Of a stretch of DNA of 64,000 bases, positions 37,470 to 46,500 are shown piece after piece. The DNA is from Streptomyces sp. NBC_01723 (lineage in GTDB: Bacteria > Actinomycetota > Actinomycetes > Streptomycetales > Streptomycetaceae): NCBI RefSeq assembly GCF_036246005.1, contig NZ_CP109171.1, positions 8,296,001 to 8,360,000 on the forward strand. The letters run 5' to 3'. The first letter of the stretch is position 1; each line of letters begins with the position of its first letter. The position numbers and the translations under genes are program-made. Under the pieces are notes generated by a model. The model ran no database searches and had not been told where the DNA came from. It saw only the letters and a list, made by a program, of their open reading frames with translations.

Positions 37470-38285
37470 TCACGGCTTGCGCGCGAGACCGCCGTGTTCG
37501 CCGATGGGCTCCGGGGCGGGGCCGCCGGCCTCGGGACGCCACAGGGTCACCGGAACCACGCCCGGCTCCAAGAGCTCCAGGCCGTCGAAGTATCCCGTGA
37601 TCTGGTCGACGGTGCGCAGGATGTACGGCGCGGCGCCGCTCTCGTTGTAGGCGTCCTGCGCCCGCTCGAACTCCGGGTCCGTGCCCCGCGAGCCGTCGTT
37701 GACCGAGAGGTGGCTGCCGGACGGCAGGGCGTCCATCAGCCGGGTGGCGATGGAACGCGCCCGGTCGTAGTCGGCGACGTGGCCCAGGATGTTGCTGAGG
37801 ATGAGGGCGACCGGCCGGTCGAGGTCCAGGGTCTCGGCGGCGGCCGCCAGGACCGTGTCCGGGTCGAGCACGTCGGCGTCGATGTAGGCGGTCGCGCCCT
37901 CCGGGGTGGAGTACAGCAGCGCGCGGGCGTGGGCGAGGACCATCGGGTCGTTGTCCACGTAGACGACGCGCGCCTCGGGCGCGAGGCGCTGGGCGACCTC
38001 GTGGGTGTTGTCGGCGGTCGGCAGACCGGTGCCGATGTCGAGGAACTGCCGGATGCCCGCCTCGGCGACCAGATGGGTGATGTTGCGGCGCAGGAAGGCC
38101 CGGCTGCTGCGGGCGATGGTGACGATGCCGGGGAAGACGGCGGTGTACGCGTCGCCGGCCGCCTCGTCCACGGGGTAGTTGTCCTTCCCGCCCAGCCAGT
38201 AGTTCCAGATCCGGGCCGAGTGCGGCACCGAGGTGTCGATCTTCTGGTGTGCCGAGTGACCGGGCGTCGTCGCAGGGTCGTTCAT
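37470..38285 (-). CDS. SAM-dependent methyltransferase of the DUF574 / SAV2177 type
   Basis: A 271-residue protein of a family greatly expanded in streptomycetes. It has the characteristic ARIWNYWLGGKDNYPVDE at about 24-41, FLDIGTGLPT SAM-binding motif near residue 85 and a VYVDNDPMVLAHARALL segment. Members lack known substrates. The ATG at 38285 has no strong ribosome-binding site, so the start is somewhat uncertain. The hydrolase gene follows after 52 bases on the same strand. Confidence 0.9.
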   Translation of the reverse strand: MNDPATTPGHSAHQKIDTSVPHSARIWNYWLGGKDNYPVDEAAGDAYTAVFPGIVTIARSSRAFLRRNITHLVAEAGIRQFLDIGTGLPTADNTHEVAQRLAPEARVVYVDNDPMVLAHARALLYSTPEGATAYIDADVLDPDTVLAAAAETLDLDRPVALILSNILGHVADYDRARSIATRLMDALPSGSHLSVNDGSRGTDPEFERAQDAYNESGAAPYILRTVDQITGYFDGLELLEPGVVPVTLWRPEAGGPAPEPIGEHGGLARKP

Positions 38286-38497
38286 GGTGGCGGTCCGTCT
38301 TTCAGCCGAGGCGTGGGTGCTTTCCCACAACCTACGTCGCAACGGCCTTTCCCTGTACACCGGTTCACCCACAGCCCGGGCGGAACCGAGGGCTCCGCGG
38401 AAATCCGGGCGCACGACGCGGGGCGGTCGTGCCAGGCCGGCGGGCCGGCAGCACGAATTCCCCACCGGCCCCGTCCGGTACACGGCAGGAGCGTCCG

Positions 38498-39112
38498 ATG
38501 ACACGGCCCCGTCTGATCCCCCTGATCGAACAGTTCGACTTCGCGTGCGAGCGCCTCACCGGCCGTCTGACCGGCCCGGACTGGACAGCGGAGACGGGAC
38601 CCGGACGCCGGTCGCTCCGGTGACGGACGAGGAGTTCTCCTGGGAGCCGGTGCCGGGCTGCTGGTCGGTGCGGCGGCGGGCGGAAGGCCCGGTCCGCGGG
38701 CCACGCTGCTCACCGGCACCGGTGAGTGGGGCAGGGACGCCGCGCCCCACCCGCATCCCGCACCGCCGCTCTTCACGACCCTCGCCTGGCGGCTCAGCCA
38801 CCTCGCCGAGATGCTGCTCCTGCGGGCCGACCACACGGCGGGCACCCGCACCTCACCCGCGACGTGTACGCCGTCGCGGGCGGCGCGAAGGAGGGGGCCG
38901 CCGCTTTCGAGGCGGGCGCCGCGGCCTGGCGGAAGGCCCTGCTGAGCATCGACGACGCGGCACTGGACGCCGTCGGCCGGTCCACGTACCCCCACGGCAG
39001 TGACGCGGAGGAGCCGTTCGCCGACATCGTCTGGTGGGTCGATCAGGAGGTGCTCCATCACGGGGCCGAGATCGCCCTGCTCCGCGACCTGTACCGGGAA
39101 CGTCGACGGTAG
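38498..39112 (+). pseudogene. Frameshifted DinB-family protein gene
   Basis: Pieces of one DinB-like protein lie in three reading frames. The start MTRPRLIPLIEQFDFACERL is in one frame, TDEEFSWEPVPGCWSV (near 38621) in a second, ATLLTGTGEWGRD through LAWRLSHLAEMLLLRADH (38700-38840) in a third, and LTRDVYAV to the end (stop at 39112) back in the first. Three indels are needed. No intact frame spans it, so it is broken in this sequence, or the sequence has errors. DinB proteins are metal-dependent helical-bundle enzymes, often thiol transferases. Confidence 0.8.
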
Positions 39113-39130
39113 CCCGGACGCCGCACGGCC

Positions 39131-41905
39131 TCACGACCGGTTGCCGCCCGCCCGCTCCACGAGGTCGCGGAGCTGCGAGCGGGCCGTGATGCCCAGCTTG
39201 GGGAAGCTGCGGTACAGGTGCGAGCCGACCGTGCGCGGGGAGAGGAAGAGCCGCTCGCCGATCTCACGGTTGGTCAGCCCGCGGGCGGCGAGCCCGATGA
39301 TCTGCCGCTGTTGCGGAGAGAGCCCGGCCAGCGAGCCGGGGTCCGTGCCGGCGACGTCGAGTCCGGCGGCCCGCGACTCGGCCAGGGCCCGTTCGGCCCA
39401 GGGGCGCGCGCCCAGCCGCCGGAAGGTCTCCAGGGCCTCGGCGAGCGGCGCACGCGCCTCGGTGATCCTCCGCCGGCGGCGCAGCCACTCGGCTAGGTCC
39501 AGCAGGGCCTGCGCGCGCTCGAAGGGCCGGTGCGCCGAGTCCGGGTCGGCGAGGGCCGCCCGGAAGCGGGCTTCGGCGTCCTCCGGGTCCGCGAGGAGAC
39601 CGCGGGCCCGCTCGGTCAGGGCGCGCAGACGGGGAGAGGCGTTCCCGGCGAGTGCGCGCGCGGCGCGCTCGACGATCGCGGCGGCCTCCTCGCGCCGCCC
39701 CGCGCGCACGGCGGCCGCGGCCAGGTCCGCGAGCGCCGGGTAGGACGCGTGGTAGTGCACGGGGGAGCCGTCCGCCGTGAAGACCGCGCGCAGTTGGTCG
39801 TACGCCGTCTCGTGGGCACCGTCGGCCGCCGCGGCGGCCGCGAGCGCGCGCCGGGCGTAGACCGCGACCGAGCGGCTCTCCAGCGGATCGACGAGGGCGA
39901 GCGCGTCCGCCGCCCGGGCGCGCGCCGGCTCACTGTCCCCCTGGAGGGCGAGCAGCATCGCGTCCACCGCGGCCGCGCACGCCACGGCGTGGTCCAGGCC
40001 CAGCGCCGAGCCGACCGCGGTGACGCGGGCACATGCCTCGCGGGCCCGTCCCCAGCGCCCCTGTTCCAGATAGGCCCAGGCCGCCGCGCCGCCCATGCCG
40101 TCGGGGAGCGCCCCGTGCGCCTCCCAGTGGTCGAAGGCCTCGTCGAAGGCGCGGACGGCGAGCGGTGTCTCGTCCATGAGCCACGCCATGACGCCCACCG
40201 CGGTGAGCCGTTCGGGCCGGCCCGCGGACTCGTCGGCCAGCCGGGGCAGTCGGGGGACGAGCCACGCCCGGCTCCCGAAGGGGTCGGACACGGCCCTGAC
40301 CCAGACGCCCGGCCACGGGTCCGGCACGTCCTCCGGCAGCTCCGCCAACACCTCTTCGAGCCGGTGCAGTTGGTCTGCGCGTCCGGCGTAGAAGCGGACC
40401 ACCGCGGCGTCCGTCAGCAGATCCAGCGCGGCGGCGGGCCGGGAGCGGGCCAGCCCCTCGGCGGTGTCGGTCAGCCGGGCGAAGACCGCGGAGTGACGCG
40501 CGGTCAGCACCGCCAGCCGCCCGGCCTGCGCGGCCGCCTCGGCCCGCAGGCCCACGTCGTCCGTGCGCGCACGGACGGCCGCGACCAGTTCCTCGACCCA
40601 GGACAGGTCCCCGGTGAGCACCGCCGCCCGGGCGGCCGCCACCAGCAGCCGGGCGCCGTCCTCGGGGCGCGGGGCGAGTTCGGCGGCCCGTTGCAGCGCC
40701 TTCGCCGCCGCCGCGTGGCCGCCCCGGCGGCTGGCCCGCCCGGCGGTGCGCACCAGGTCCGCCGACACGTCCGCGTCCGCGTGCGGGGCGGCGGCGGCAC
40801 GGTGCCAGGCACGCCGGTCCGGCTCGGTACGCAGCAGGTCGGCCAGGGCCAGGTGCGCCGCACGGCGGGCCTCGGAGGACGCCGCGTGATACACCGCGGA
40901 CCGCATCAGCGGGTGGCGGAACCGGAGACCGGAGCCGGTCCGCCGGATCAGCCCGGCCGCCTCGGCGGGCAGCCACGCGTCGTCCCCGGCACCGGGCAGC
41001 CCGGCCGGCAGGGCGAGCGCGGAGTCGCCGGTGTCCATGGCGGCCAGGAGCAGCAGGGCCCGTGCGGTGGGGGAGGGGAGGCCGTCGAGACGGGCCGCGA
41101 AGACCCGCTCCAGGTGGTCGGTGAGCGGCAGTGGTCCGGCGGGCGGCGGCTCCCGGTCCGGGTCCCGGGCGGACCTCGCCAGTTCCACCAGCGCCAGCGG
41201 GTTGCCGACGGCCTGGTCGAGGACCCGCGCCCGGGTCCGGCCGGCGGGACTCCGCGGCTGGAGGTCCAGGAGACGGTGGGCCGAGGCGTCGTCCAGCGGT
41301 CCGAGGCCGAGGACCGGCGTGTGCCCGTCGAAGCCCGGGAGGTGTTCGCCCGTACGGGCACCGACCAGCATCGTCACCGACTCGCCCGCCAGCCGCCGGG
41401 CCACGAAGGACAGCACGGTGAGGGAGGCGCGGTCGAACAGCGGCGCGTCGTCGAGGAGCACCAGCACGGGGGAGGGCCCGCCCAGCTCGGAGAGCAGGTT
41501 CAGGACGGCCACGCCGACGAGCATGAGGTCGGGCGGCGCCGCGTCCCGCCCCGCGCCGAGGGCGCCGCCCAGCGCCGCGCGCTGTCCTTCCGGCAGGCGC
41601 TCCGCCTCGGCGCGCACCGGCCGCAGCAGTTGGTGCAGCGCGGAGAACGCGAGGTCCGACTCCGACTCGCTCCCGGTGGCCCGCAGCACGCGCGCACCGC
41701 TCGCCGCGGCCCGCCGCGCCACGGAGTCCAGCAGCGTGCTCTTGCCCGTGCCCGCCTCGCCCAGGAGCAGCAGCACCCGCTCGGGCGACGCCGGGTCCAC
41801 CGCACGAAGGAGGCGTGCCCACTCCGCGTCCCGGCCCACGACCGGCTCGCCGGTGTCCGGCCCCGGGTCCGCGGCGGCACCCGCCTTCCCTGCGCGCTCG
41901 TCCAC
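39131..41905 (-). CDS. Large LuxR-family (LAL) transcriptional regulator
   Basis: A 924-residue ATP-binding regulator. An AAA ATPase domain opens the protein with VVGRDAEWARLL and Walker A GEAGTGKST (Lys55), and Walker B in VLVLLDDA. A long helical repeat middle follows (TPR/MalT-like, about 340-850). The C-terminal LuxR helix-turn-helix is at about 860-920 (LSPQQRQIIGLAARGLTNREIGERLFLSPRTVGSHLYRSFPKLGI). It is divergent from the metallo-hydrolase/esterase pair, its probable targets. GTG start has no strong ribosome-binding site. It should be an activator that responds to a small molecule. Confidence 0.9.
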   Translation of the reverse strand: MDERAGKAGAAADPGPDTGEPVVGRDAEWARLLRAVDPASPERVLLLLGEAGTGKSTLLDSVARRAAASGARVLRATGSESESDLAFSALHQLLRPVRAEAERLPEGQRAALGGALGAGRDAAPPDLMLVGVAVLNLLSELGGPSPVLVLLDDAPLFDRASLTVLSFVARRLAGESVTMLVGARTGEHLPGFDGHTPVLGLGPLDDASAHRLLDLQPRSPAGRTRARVLDQAVGNPLALVELARSARDPDREPPPAGPLPLTDHLERVFAARLDGLPSPTARALLLLAAMDTGDSALALPAGLPGAGDDAWLPAEAAGLIRRTGSGLRFRHPLMRSAVYHAASSEARRAAHLALADLLRTEPDRRAWHRAAAAPHADADVSADLVRTAGRASRRGGHAAAAKALQRAAELAPRPEDGARLLVAAARAAVLTGDLSWVEELVAAVRARTDDVGLRAEAAAQAGRLAVLTARHSAVFARLTDTAEGLARSRPAAALDLLTDAAVVRFYAGRADQLHRLEEVLAELPEDVPDPWPGVWVRAVSDPFGSRAWLVPRLPRLADESAGRPERLTAVGVMAWLMDETPLAVRAFDEAFDHWEAHGALPDGMGGAAAWAYLEQGRWGRAREACARVTAVGSALGLDHAVACAAAVDAMLLALQGDSEPARARAADALALVDPLESRSVAVYARRALAAAAAADGAHETAYDQLRAVFTADGSPVHYHASYPALADLAAAAVRAGRREEAAAIVERAARALAGNASPRLRALTERARGLLADPEDAEARFRAALADPDSAHRPFERAQALLDLAEWLRRRRRITEARAPLAEALETFRRLGARPWAERALAESRAAGLDVAGTDPGSLAGLSPQQRQIIGLAARGLTNREIGERLFLSPRTVGSHLYRSFPKLGITARSQLRDLVERAGGNRS

Positions 41906-42034
41906 GCCGCCAAGGCTACAAGCGGCGTCGGCTGCCCGGCGCGGGTGCAGTCAGGTGACGGATACCGCGCCCGTCGGAGCCTCCGTAGGTTTTCGGTCGG
42001 GCCCCGTAATGTCCTCGCCTCACCAAGGAGCGTC

Positions 42035-42973
42035 ATGGAACGGATCGAACTCGGGAAGGTCAGTGTCACCCGGGTGTGGGAATACTTCGGGCCCGTGGAA
42101 ATGACACCCGAGACGTTCTTCCCGGAAGTCCCGAAAGACGTGTGGGACCGCCGCCGGGACTGGCTCGAACCGCATTTCCTGGATTCCCGGACCAACATCG
42201 TGAACTCGGCGATCCAGACCTGGCTGCTGCGCAGCGAGGGCAGGAACATCCTCGTCGACACCGGTGTGGGCAACCACAAGGAACGCCCCTACGCGCCGGT
42301 CTGGAGCCGGCTCGACACCGATTTCCTCGCCAACCTCGCACGGGCCGGCGTCCAACCGGAGGACGTGGACGTCGTGATCAACACGCATCTCCACATCGAC
42401 CACGTCGGCTGGAACACGTATCTGGACGGGCGGAACTGGGTGCCCACGTTCCCGAACGCCACGTATCTGATGCCGCGCGACGACTTCGAATTCTGGAACC
42501 CCGAGAACGGTCACCGTCCGCTGCTCGGCCGCGGCAACCAGAACGTGTTCGAGGACAGCGTGGCCCCGGTGCACCGGGCCGGACAGACCGTGCTGTGGGA
42601 GGGCGGCCACCGGATCGACGGCAACCTGCGGCTGGACCCGGCCCCCGGTCACACCCCGGGCTCCAGCGTGCTCACCCTCGACTCCGGGACGGACCGCGCG
42701 CTCTTCGTCGGGGACCTGCTGCACTCTCCGGTCCAGATCCTCGAACCGGACCACAACAGCTGCTTCTGCGAGGACCCCGCCGTCGCCCGCGCCACCCGCC
42801 GCAGGCTCCTGGGCTGGGCCGCCGACCACCACGCCCTCCTGTTCCCGGCACACCTGGCCGGCCACGGGGCCGCCGAAGTGGTGCGCGACGCGGACAAGTT
42901 CGCCATCAAGGGCTGGGCGCCCTTCGACCCGTACACCGAGCAGCGCCGAGACCACCGGAAGGGCACGAAGTGA
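42035..42973 (+). CDS. Metallo-beta-lactamase-fold hydrolase (lactonase-like)
   Basis: A 312-residue zinc hydrolase. The metal motif HLHIDH (His118, His120, Asp122, His123) is intact, with later ligands in APGHTPGS and FVGDLLHSP, and a closing FPAHLAGHG. The layout resembles N-acyl homoserine lactone lactonases and related lactone hydrolases. AAGGAG precedes the ATG. It is divergent from the LuxR regulator and its stop overlaps the esterase start (GTGA), so the two enzymes form one coupled unit. Lactone substrate is inference. Confidence 0.85.
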   Translation: MERIELGKVSVTRVWEYFGPVEMTPETFFPEVPKDVWDRRRDWLEPHFLDSRTNIVNSAIQTWLLRSEGRNILVDTGVGNHKERPYAPVWSRLDTDFLANLARAGVQPEDVDVVINTHLHIDHVGWNTYLDGRNWVPTFPNATYLMPRDDFEFWNPENGHRPLLGRGNQNVFEDSVAPVHRAGQTVLWEGGHRIDGNLRLDPAPGHTPGSSVLTLDSGTDRALFVGDLLHSPVQILEPDHNSCFCEDPAVARATRRRLLGWAADHHALLFPAHLAGHGAAEVVRDADKFAIKGWAPFDPYTEQRRDHRKGTK

Positions 42974-44457
42974 ACCACCACGACCCCGTCGTGACCACGG
43001 ACCGGGGCGCCGTACGCGGAACCCTCAAGGACGGCACCGCCGTCTTCCTGAACATCCCCTACGCCGCCCCGCCCCGGGGCCCCGGCCGCTTCGCACCGCC
43101 ACGGCCGCACGAGAGCTGGGACGGCGTACGCGACGCCACCCGGCCGGGGCCCACCGCACCGCAGGCCGAGCGCAGACTCGGCCGTGTCGACATGTCGGCC
43201 TACTTCGGCCCCGGCCGGATCCCCGGCGACGACCACCTGACCGTCAACGTGTGGACGCCCGAGATCACGAGCGGCGCCCTGCCCGTCATGGTGTTCGTCC
43301 ACGGCGGGGGATTCGTCGCCGGATCGACCCGGTCCCCGATGTACGACGGGTCCGCGTTCGCCCGCGACGGGGTCGTCCTCGTCACCCTCAACTACCGGCT
43401 GGGCATCGCCGGATTCCTCGACCTCCCCGGAGCGCCCGCCAACCGCGGCCTGCTGGACGTCGTCGCCGCACTGCGGTGGGTGCACGAGAACATCGCCGCC
43501 TTCGGCGGAGACCCGCACCGCGTCACCCTCTTCGGCCAGTCGGCCGGGGCGACGATCGTGGGCGGTGTCCTCGCCGACCCCGGGGCCGCCGGGCTCCTGC
43601 GCCGGGCGATCGTCCAGAGCGGCAGCGGCTTGGGCGCGTTCACCACCGAGCAGGCCGCCCGCGTCACCGCGGCGGCGGCCGACGCCCTCGGCGTGGCGCC
43701 CCGGGCCGACGCCTTCGCGGAGATCCCCGACGACCGCTTGGTCGACGCCGCGGACGGCCTGGCCGGCCTCGACCTGCGGACCCCGACCCACCGCGACCCG
43801 CTGCTCGGCCTCAGCCCCTTCAGCCTGGTCCTCGACACCCAGCCCGCGCTGTCCGTCGCCGCGGGGGCCGGTGCGGGCACCGACCTGCTCATCGGAACCA
43901 ACAGCGAGGAGGGCAACCTCTACCTGGTTCCCGTCGACCGGTACACCACCTCCGACGCCCACGACGTCGACGCCACGGCCGCGCGCTCGCACCCGGACCC
44001 GGCGCGGCTCGTCGGGACGTACCGCACGGCACGCCCCGGAGCGAGCCCCGGCGAACTGCGGTCCGCCATCATGGGCGACGCCCTCTTCGGCGCCGGCAGC
44101 CGCGCCCTGGCCGACGCGCACGCCGCGCATCCGGCCTCCTCCACCCACGCCTACGAGTTCGCCTGGCGCTCGCACGCCCTGGACGGACTGCTCGGCGCCA
44201 CCCACACCATGGAACTGCCCTTCGTCTTCGACCGCACCGGCCTGCCGGAGCTGCGCGGACCCGGCCGTCTGCTCGGCCCCGACGAACCACCGGCGGACCT
44301 CGCCGCCCGCACGCACGCGGCCTGGATCAGGTTCGCGAGCACCGGCGACCCGGGCTGGGACGCCTACGACACCCGGCGCCGGACGACCATGCGCATCGAC
44401 GCGGAATGGACGCCGGTCGACGACCCCCGCGGCGCGGAGCGGCGGGCCTGGAGCTGA
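42970..44457 (+). CDS. Type B carboxylesterase
   Basis: A 495-residue serine esterase. The oxyanion hole is HGGGF (111-115), the nucleophile elbow FGQSAGA with Ser191, the acid Glu lies in GTNSEEGNL (about residue 317) and the His in ATHTMELPFVF. The N terminus (VVTTDRGAVRG, LNIPYAAPPRGPGRFAPP) is typical of family CES/para-nitrobenzyl esterases. No signal peptide is seen. It is co-translated with the metallo-hydrolase, which suggests stepwise hydrolysis of an ester/lactone compound under LuxR control. Confidence 0.92.
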   Translation: MNHHDPVVTTDRGAVRGTLKDGTAVFLNIPYAAPPRGPGRFAPPRPHESWDGVRDATRPGPTAPQAERRLGRVDMSAYFGPGRIPGDDHLTVNVWTPEITSGALPVMVFVHGGGFVAGSTRSPMYDGSAFARDGVVLVTLNYRLGIAGFLDLPGAPANRGLLDVVAALRWVHENIAAFGGDPHRVTLFGQSAGATIVGGVLADPGAAGLLRRAIVQSGSGLGAFTTEQAARVTAAAADALGVAPRADAFAEIPDDRLVDAADGLAGLDLRTPTHRDPLLGLSPFSLVLDTQPALSVAAGAGAGTDLLIGTNSEEGNLYLVPVDRYTTSDAHDVDATAARSHPDPARLVGTYRTARPGASPGELRSAIMGDALFGAGSRALADAHAAHPASSTHAYEFAWRSHALDGLLGATHTMELPFVFDRTGLPELRGPGRLLGPDEPPADLAARTHAAWIRFASTGDPGWDAYDTRRRTTMRIDAEWTPVDDPRGAERRAWS

Positions 44458-44480
44458 CCCGCAGGTTTGGGCCCACCCGG

Positions 44481-45215
44481 CTACTGGGCGCTGCCCGCCG
44501 GGCGTACGACGATCTCGTTGACGTCGACCCCGGCGGCCCGGGACACGGCGAACGCGACGGCGTCCGCGATGGCGGAGGCGGGGAGGGCCACCGAACGGTA
44601 GGTCTCCATGTCCTTCCGCGCACGCGGGTCGGAGATGGAGGCGGCCAGCTCCGACTCGGTGACGCCGGGGGAGACGACGCTCACCCGGATGCTTCCGTCC
44701 GACTCCTGGCGCAGCCCCTCGGACAGGGCCCGCACCGCGAACTTGGTCGCGCAGTACACGGCGGCGGTGGGCACCACCTCGTACGCGCCGACCGACGCGA
44801 TGTTCACGACGTGTCCGCCGCCCTGCCGCCGCATGACCGGCAGCGCGGCCGCGACGCCGTGCAGGACCCCGCGCACGTTCACGTCGATCATCCGGTCCCA
44901 CTCGTCCACCTTCAGGGCCGCGAGCGGCGAGAGCGGCATCACCCCGGCGTTGTTGACCAGCACGTCCACCCGGCCCCAGCGTTCGGCGGCGGCCGACACG
45001 AACGCCCGCACGTCGGCGGCGTCGGTGACGTCCAGCCGTCGGAAGGCGGCCGTGCCGCCCTCGGCCGTGATGCGCCCGGCCAGCTTCTCCAGCCGGTCGG
45101 TGCGGCGGGCGCCCAGGAACACCCGGTGGCCGTCGGCGGCCAGGCGGTGGGCCGTCGCCTCACCGATCCCGCTGCTCGCCCCGGTGACCAGTACGACCTT
45201 CGCGATGTGTGTCAT
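44481..45215 (-). CDS. Short-chain dehydrogenase/reductase
   Basis: A 244-residue classical SDR: NAD(P) motif TGASSGIG (11-18), NNAG, catalytic Ser in NIASVGAYE, and YCATK with Tyr and Lys near 149-153. ATG at 45215 is preceded by AGAGGA at about ten bases. It is divergent from an XRE regulator across a 134-base region with a large palindrome, the typical arrangement for control by that regulator. The closest functional label is a YdfG/clavulanate-dehydrogenase-like oxidoreductase, but the substrate is unknown. Confidence 0.92.
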   Translation of the reverse strand: MTHIAKVVLVTGASSGIGEATAHRLAADGHRVFLGARRTDRLEKLAGRITAEGGTAAFRRLDVTDAADVRAFVSAAAERWGRVDVLVNNAGVMPLSPLAALKVDEWDRMIDVNVRGVLHGVAAALPVMRRQGGGHVVNIASVGAYEVVPTAAVYCATKFAVRALSEGLRQESDGSIRVSVVSPGVTESELAASISDPRARKDMETYRSVALPASAIADAVAFAVSRAAGVDVNEIVVRPAGSAQ

Positions 45216-45286
45216 GACAGTGCGTCCTCTCGGTTTCCGGCCTTGCTCCACCGAGTCTGTGCAGGTCAGCGGCCAGGTGCCAGGAC

Positions 45287-45341
45287 GGTCCCTGCCTGGG
45301 TGCGACACACCCGGGCAGGGACCGGGGCCGCCGCCTAACCT
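45287..45341. promoter_or_regulatory. Palindromic operator and -10 element for the XRE/SDR pair
   Basis: A 16-base inverted repeat GGTCCCTGCCTGGGTG (45287-45302) / CACCCGGGCAGGGACC (45308-45323) matches at 15 of 16 positions around a five-base spacer. TAACCT at 45336-45341 ends seven bases before the XRE ATG, so it is a good -10 for a leaderless mRNA. The palindrome would then cover the -35. Confidence 0.7.
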
Positions 45342-45348
45342 GGACGCC

Positions 45349-46191
45349 ATGGACGAGAACCACCTGGGCGAGTTCCTGCGCGCACGCCGGGCCGGACTGC
45401 GGCCGCGGGACGTCGGCATGGTCAGCCACGGCACCCGCAGGGTCGCCGGGCTGCGCCGCGAGGAGGTCGCGGTCCTCGCCGGAGTCAACGGCGACTACTA
45501 CACCCGCCTGGAACAGGGCCGCGAACGCAACCCCTCCCCCCAGGTCCTCGACGCCCTCGCCCGCGCCCTGCGCCTGGACACCGACGCCCGGGCACACCTG
45601 TTCCGCCTCGTCGGCGGCGCACCGGGCGAGGCACCCCCCGCCTTCGCCGCGGAGGAAGTCAGTCCCGCGCTGCGCCAGTTGATGGACGGCTACCCGCACA
45701 CCCCGGCGTTCGTGCTGAGCCGCACCCTGGACCTGCTGGCAGCCAACGCCCTGGCCGAAGCCCTCTTCGAGCCGTTCGAGCCGGCCGACAACCTGGCCCG
45801 CATGGTGTTCCTCGACCCCGCGGGCCGGGCCTTCTACGCAGACTGGGAGCGGGCGGCCCAGGCCACCGTCGCCAACCTGCGCCAGGCGGCCGGGTTCGAT
45901 CCGGACAGCCCACGGCTGCGCCGTCTGGTCGGCACCCTCACCGAGCACAGCGCGGACTTCACCCGCCTGTGGAACGCCCACGCCGTGCGCGGCAAGACCC
46001 AGGACGCCAAGAACCTCCGCCACCCCGAGGTCGGCGCCCTCGCCCTCACCTACCAGGCCTTCGACGTGCGCGACGCACCCGGCCAGCAGCTCGTGATCTA
46101 CCACGCCGAGCCCGGCGGCCCGAGCGCCCACGCCCTCGACCTGCTCGGCACCCTCCACGCCACCCGGCGGCGCACCGGGCCGCGGAGTTAA
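45349..46191 (+). CDS. XRE-family regulator with MmyB-like ligand domain
   Basis: A 280-residue regulator. The helix-turn-helix is at about 5-80 (LGEFLRARRAGLRP, RRVAGLRREEVAVLAGVNGDYYTRLEQGRERNPSPQVLDALARAL). The rest (FVLSRTLDLLAANALAEALF, RMVFLDPAGRAFYADW, NLRHPEVGALALTYQAFDV) matches the MmyB-like ligand-binding domain. There is no Shine-Dalgarno sequence, and a -10 lies seven bases upstream, so translation is probably leaderless. It probably represses the divergent SDR gene. Confidence 0.9.
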   Translation: MDENHLGEFLRARRAGLRPRDVGMVSHGTRRVAGLRREEVAVLAGVNGDYYTRLEQGRERNPSPQVLDALARALRLDTDARAHLFRLVGGAPGEAPPAFAAEEVSPALRQLMDGYPHTPAFVLSRTLDLLAANALAEALFEPFEPADNLARMVFLDPAGRAFYADWERAAQATVANLRQAAGFDPDSPRLRRLVGTLTEHSADFTRLWNAHAVRGKTQDAKNLRHPEVGALALTYQAFDVRDAPGQQLVIYHAEPGGPSAHALDLLGTLHATRRRTGPRS

Positions 46192-46430
46192 CCGGCGCCG
46201 CGGCCGGCGAGCAGGGCGCGCAGCACGTCGAGGCAGTCGTCGACGAGTTCGCGCACCGGCCGTTCCACGGGCCCGTTCATCCAGCGCCCGACGGCCACCT
46301 ACAGGACCGTGACCGCGGTCTCGGCCGTCAGCTCCGCGGTCAGGTCGTCCACGTCGCGGCGGCGCAGCGCCTCCGCCGGCGCGCGGGACAGTGACGCGAG
46401 CTTGACCAGTTCCCGGGCGCCGGAGCCGCC
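46188..46430 (-). pseudogene. Remnant of a TetR-family regulator C terminus
   Basis: On the minus strand ARELVKLASLSRAP and AEALRRRDVDDLTAEL are followed by an in-frame TAG (plus 46299-46301), then VGRWMNGPVERPVRELVDDC and LDVLRALLAG in the same frame to a TAA at 46188-46190. This reads as the last 80 residues of a TetR ligand domain with a nonsense codon. No helix-turn-helix part is found upstream. The stop overlaps the XRE stop on the other strand. The family is inferred from pattern only. Confidence 0.45.
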
Positions 46431-46500
46431 GCAGGCCTCGGTGTCCGTCGTCCGATCGGTTGGCCCCCGTCGGACGACGGGACGGGGTACCGGTGCCGTC

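Noticed and set aside
39530..42034. N-terminal 835 codons of the frame that ends in the metallo-hydrolase
   Set aside because: They are antisense to the LuxR gene; the real start is the ATG at 42035 after AAGGAG.
44458..44480. Attachment site or mobile element near the SDR gene
   Set aside because: Only a 23-base gap with no repeats, tRNA or integrase.
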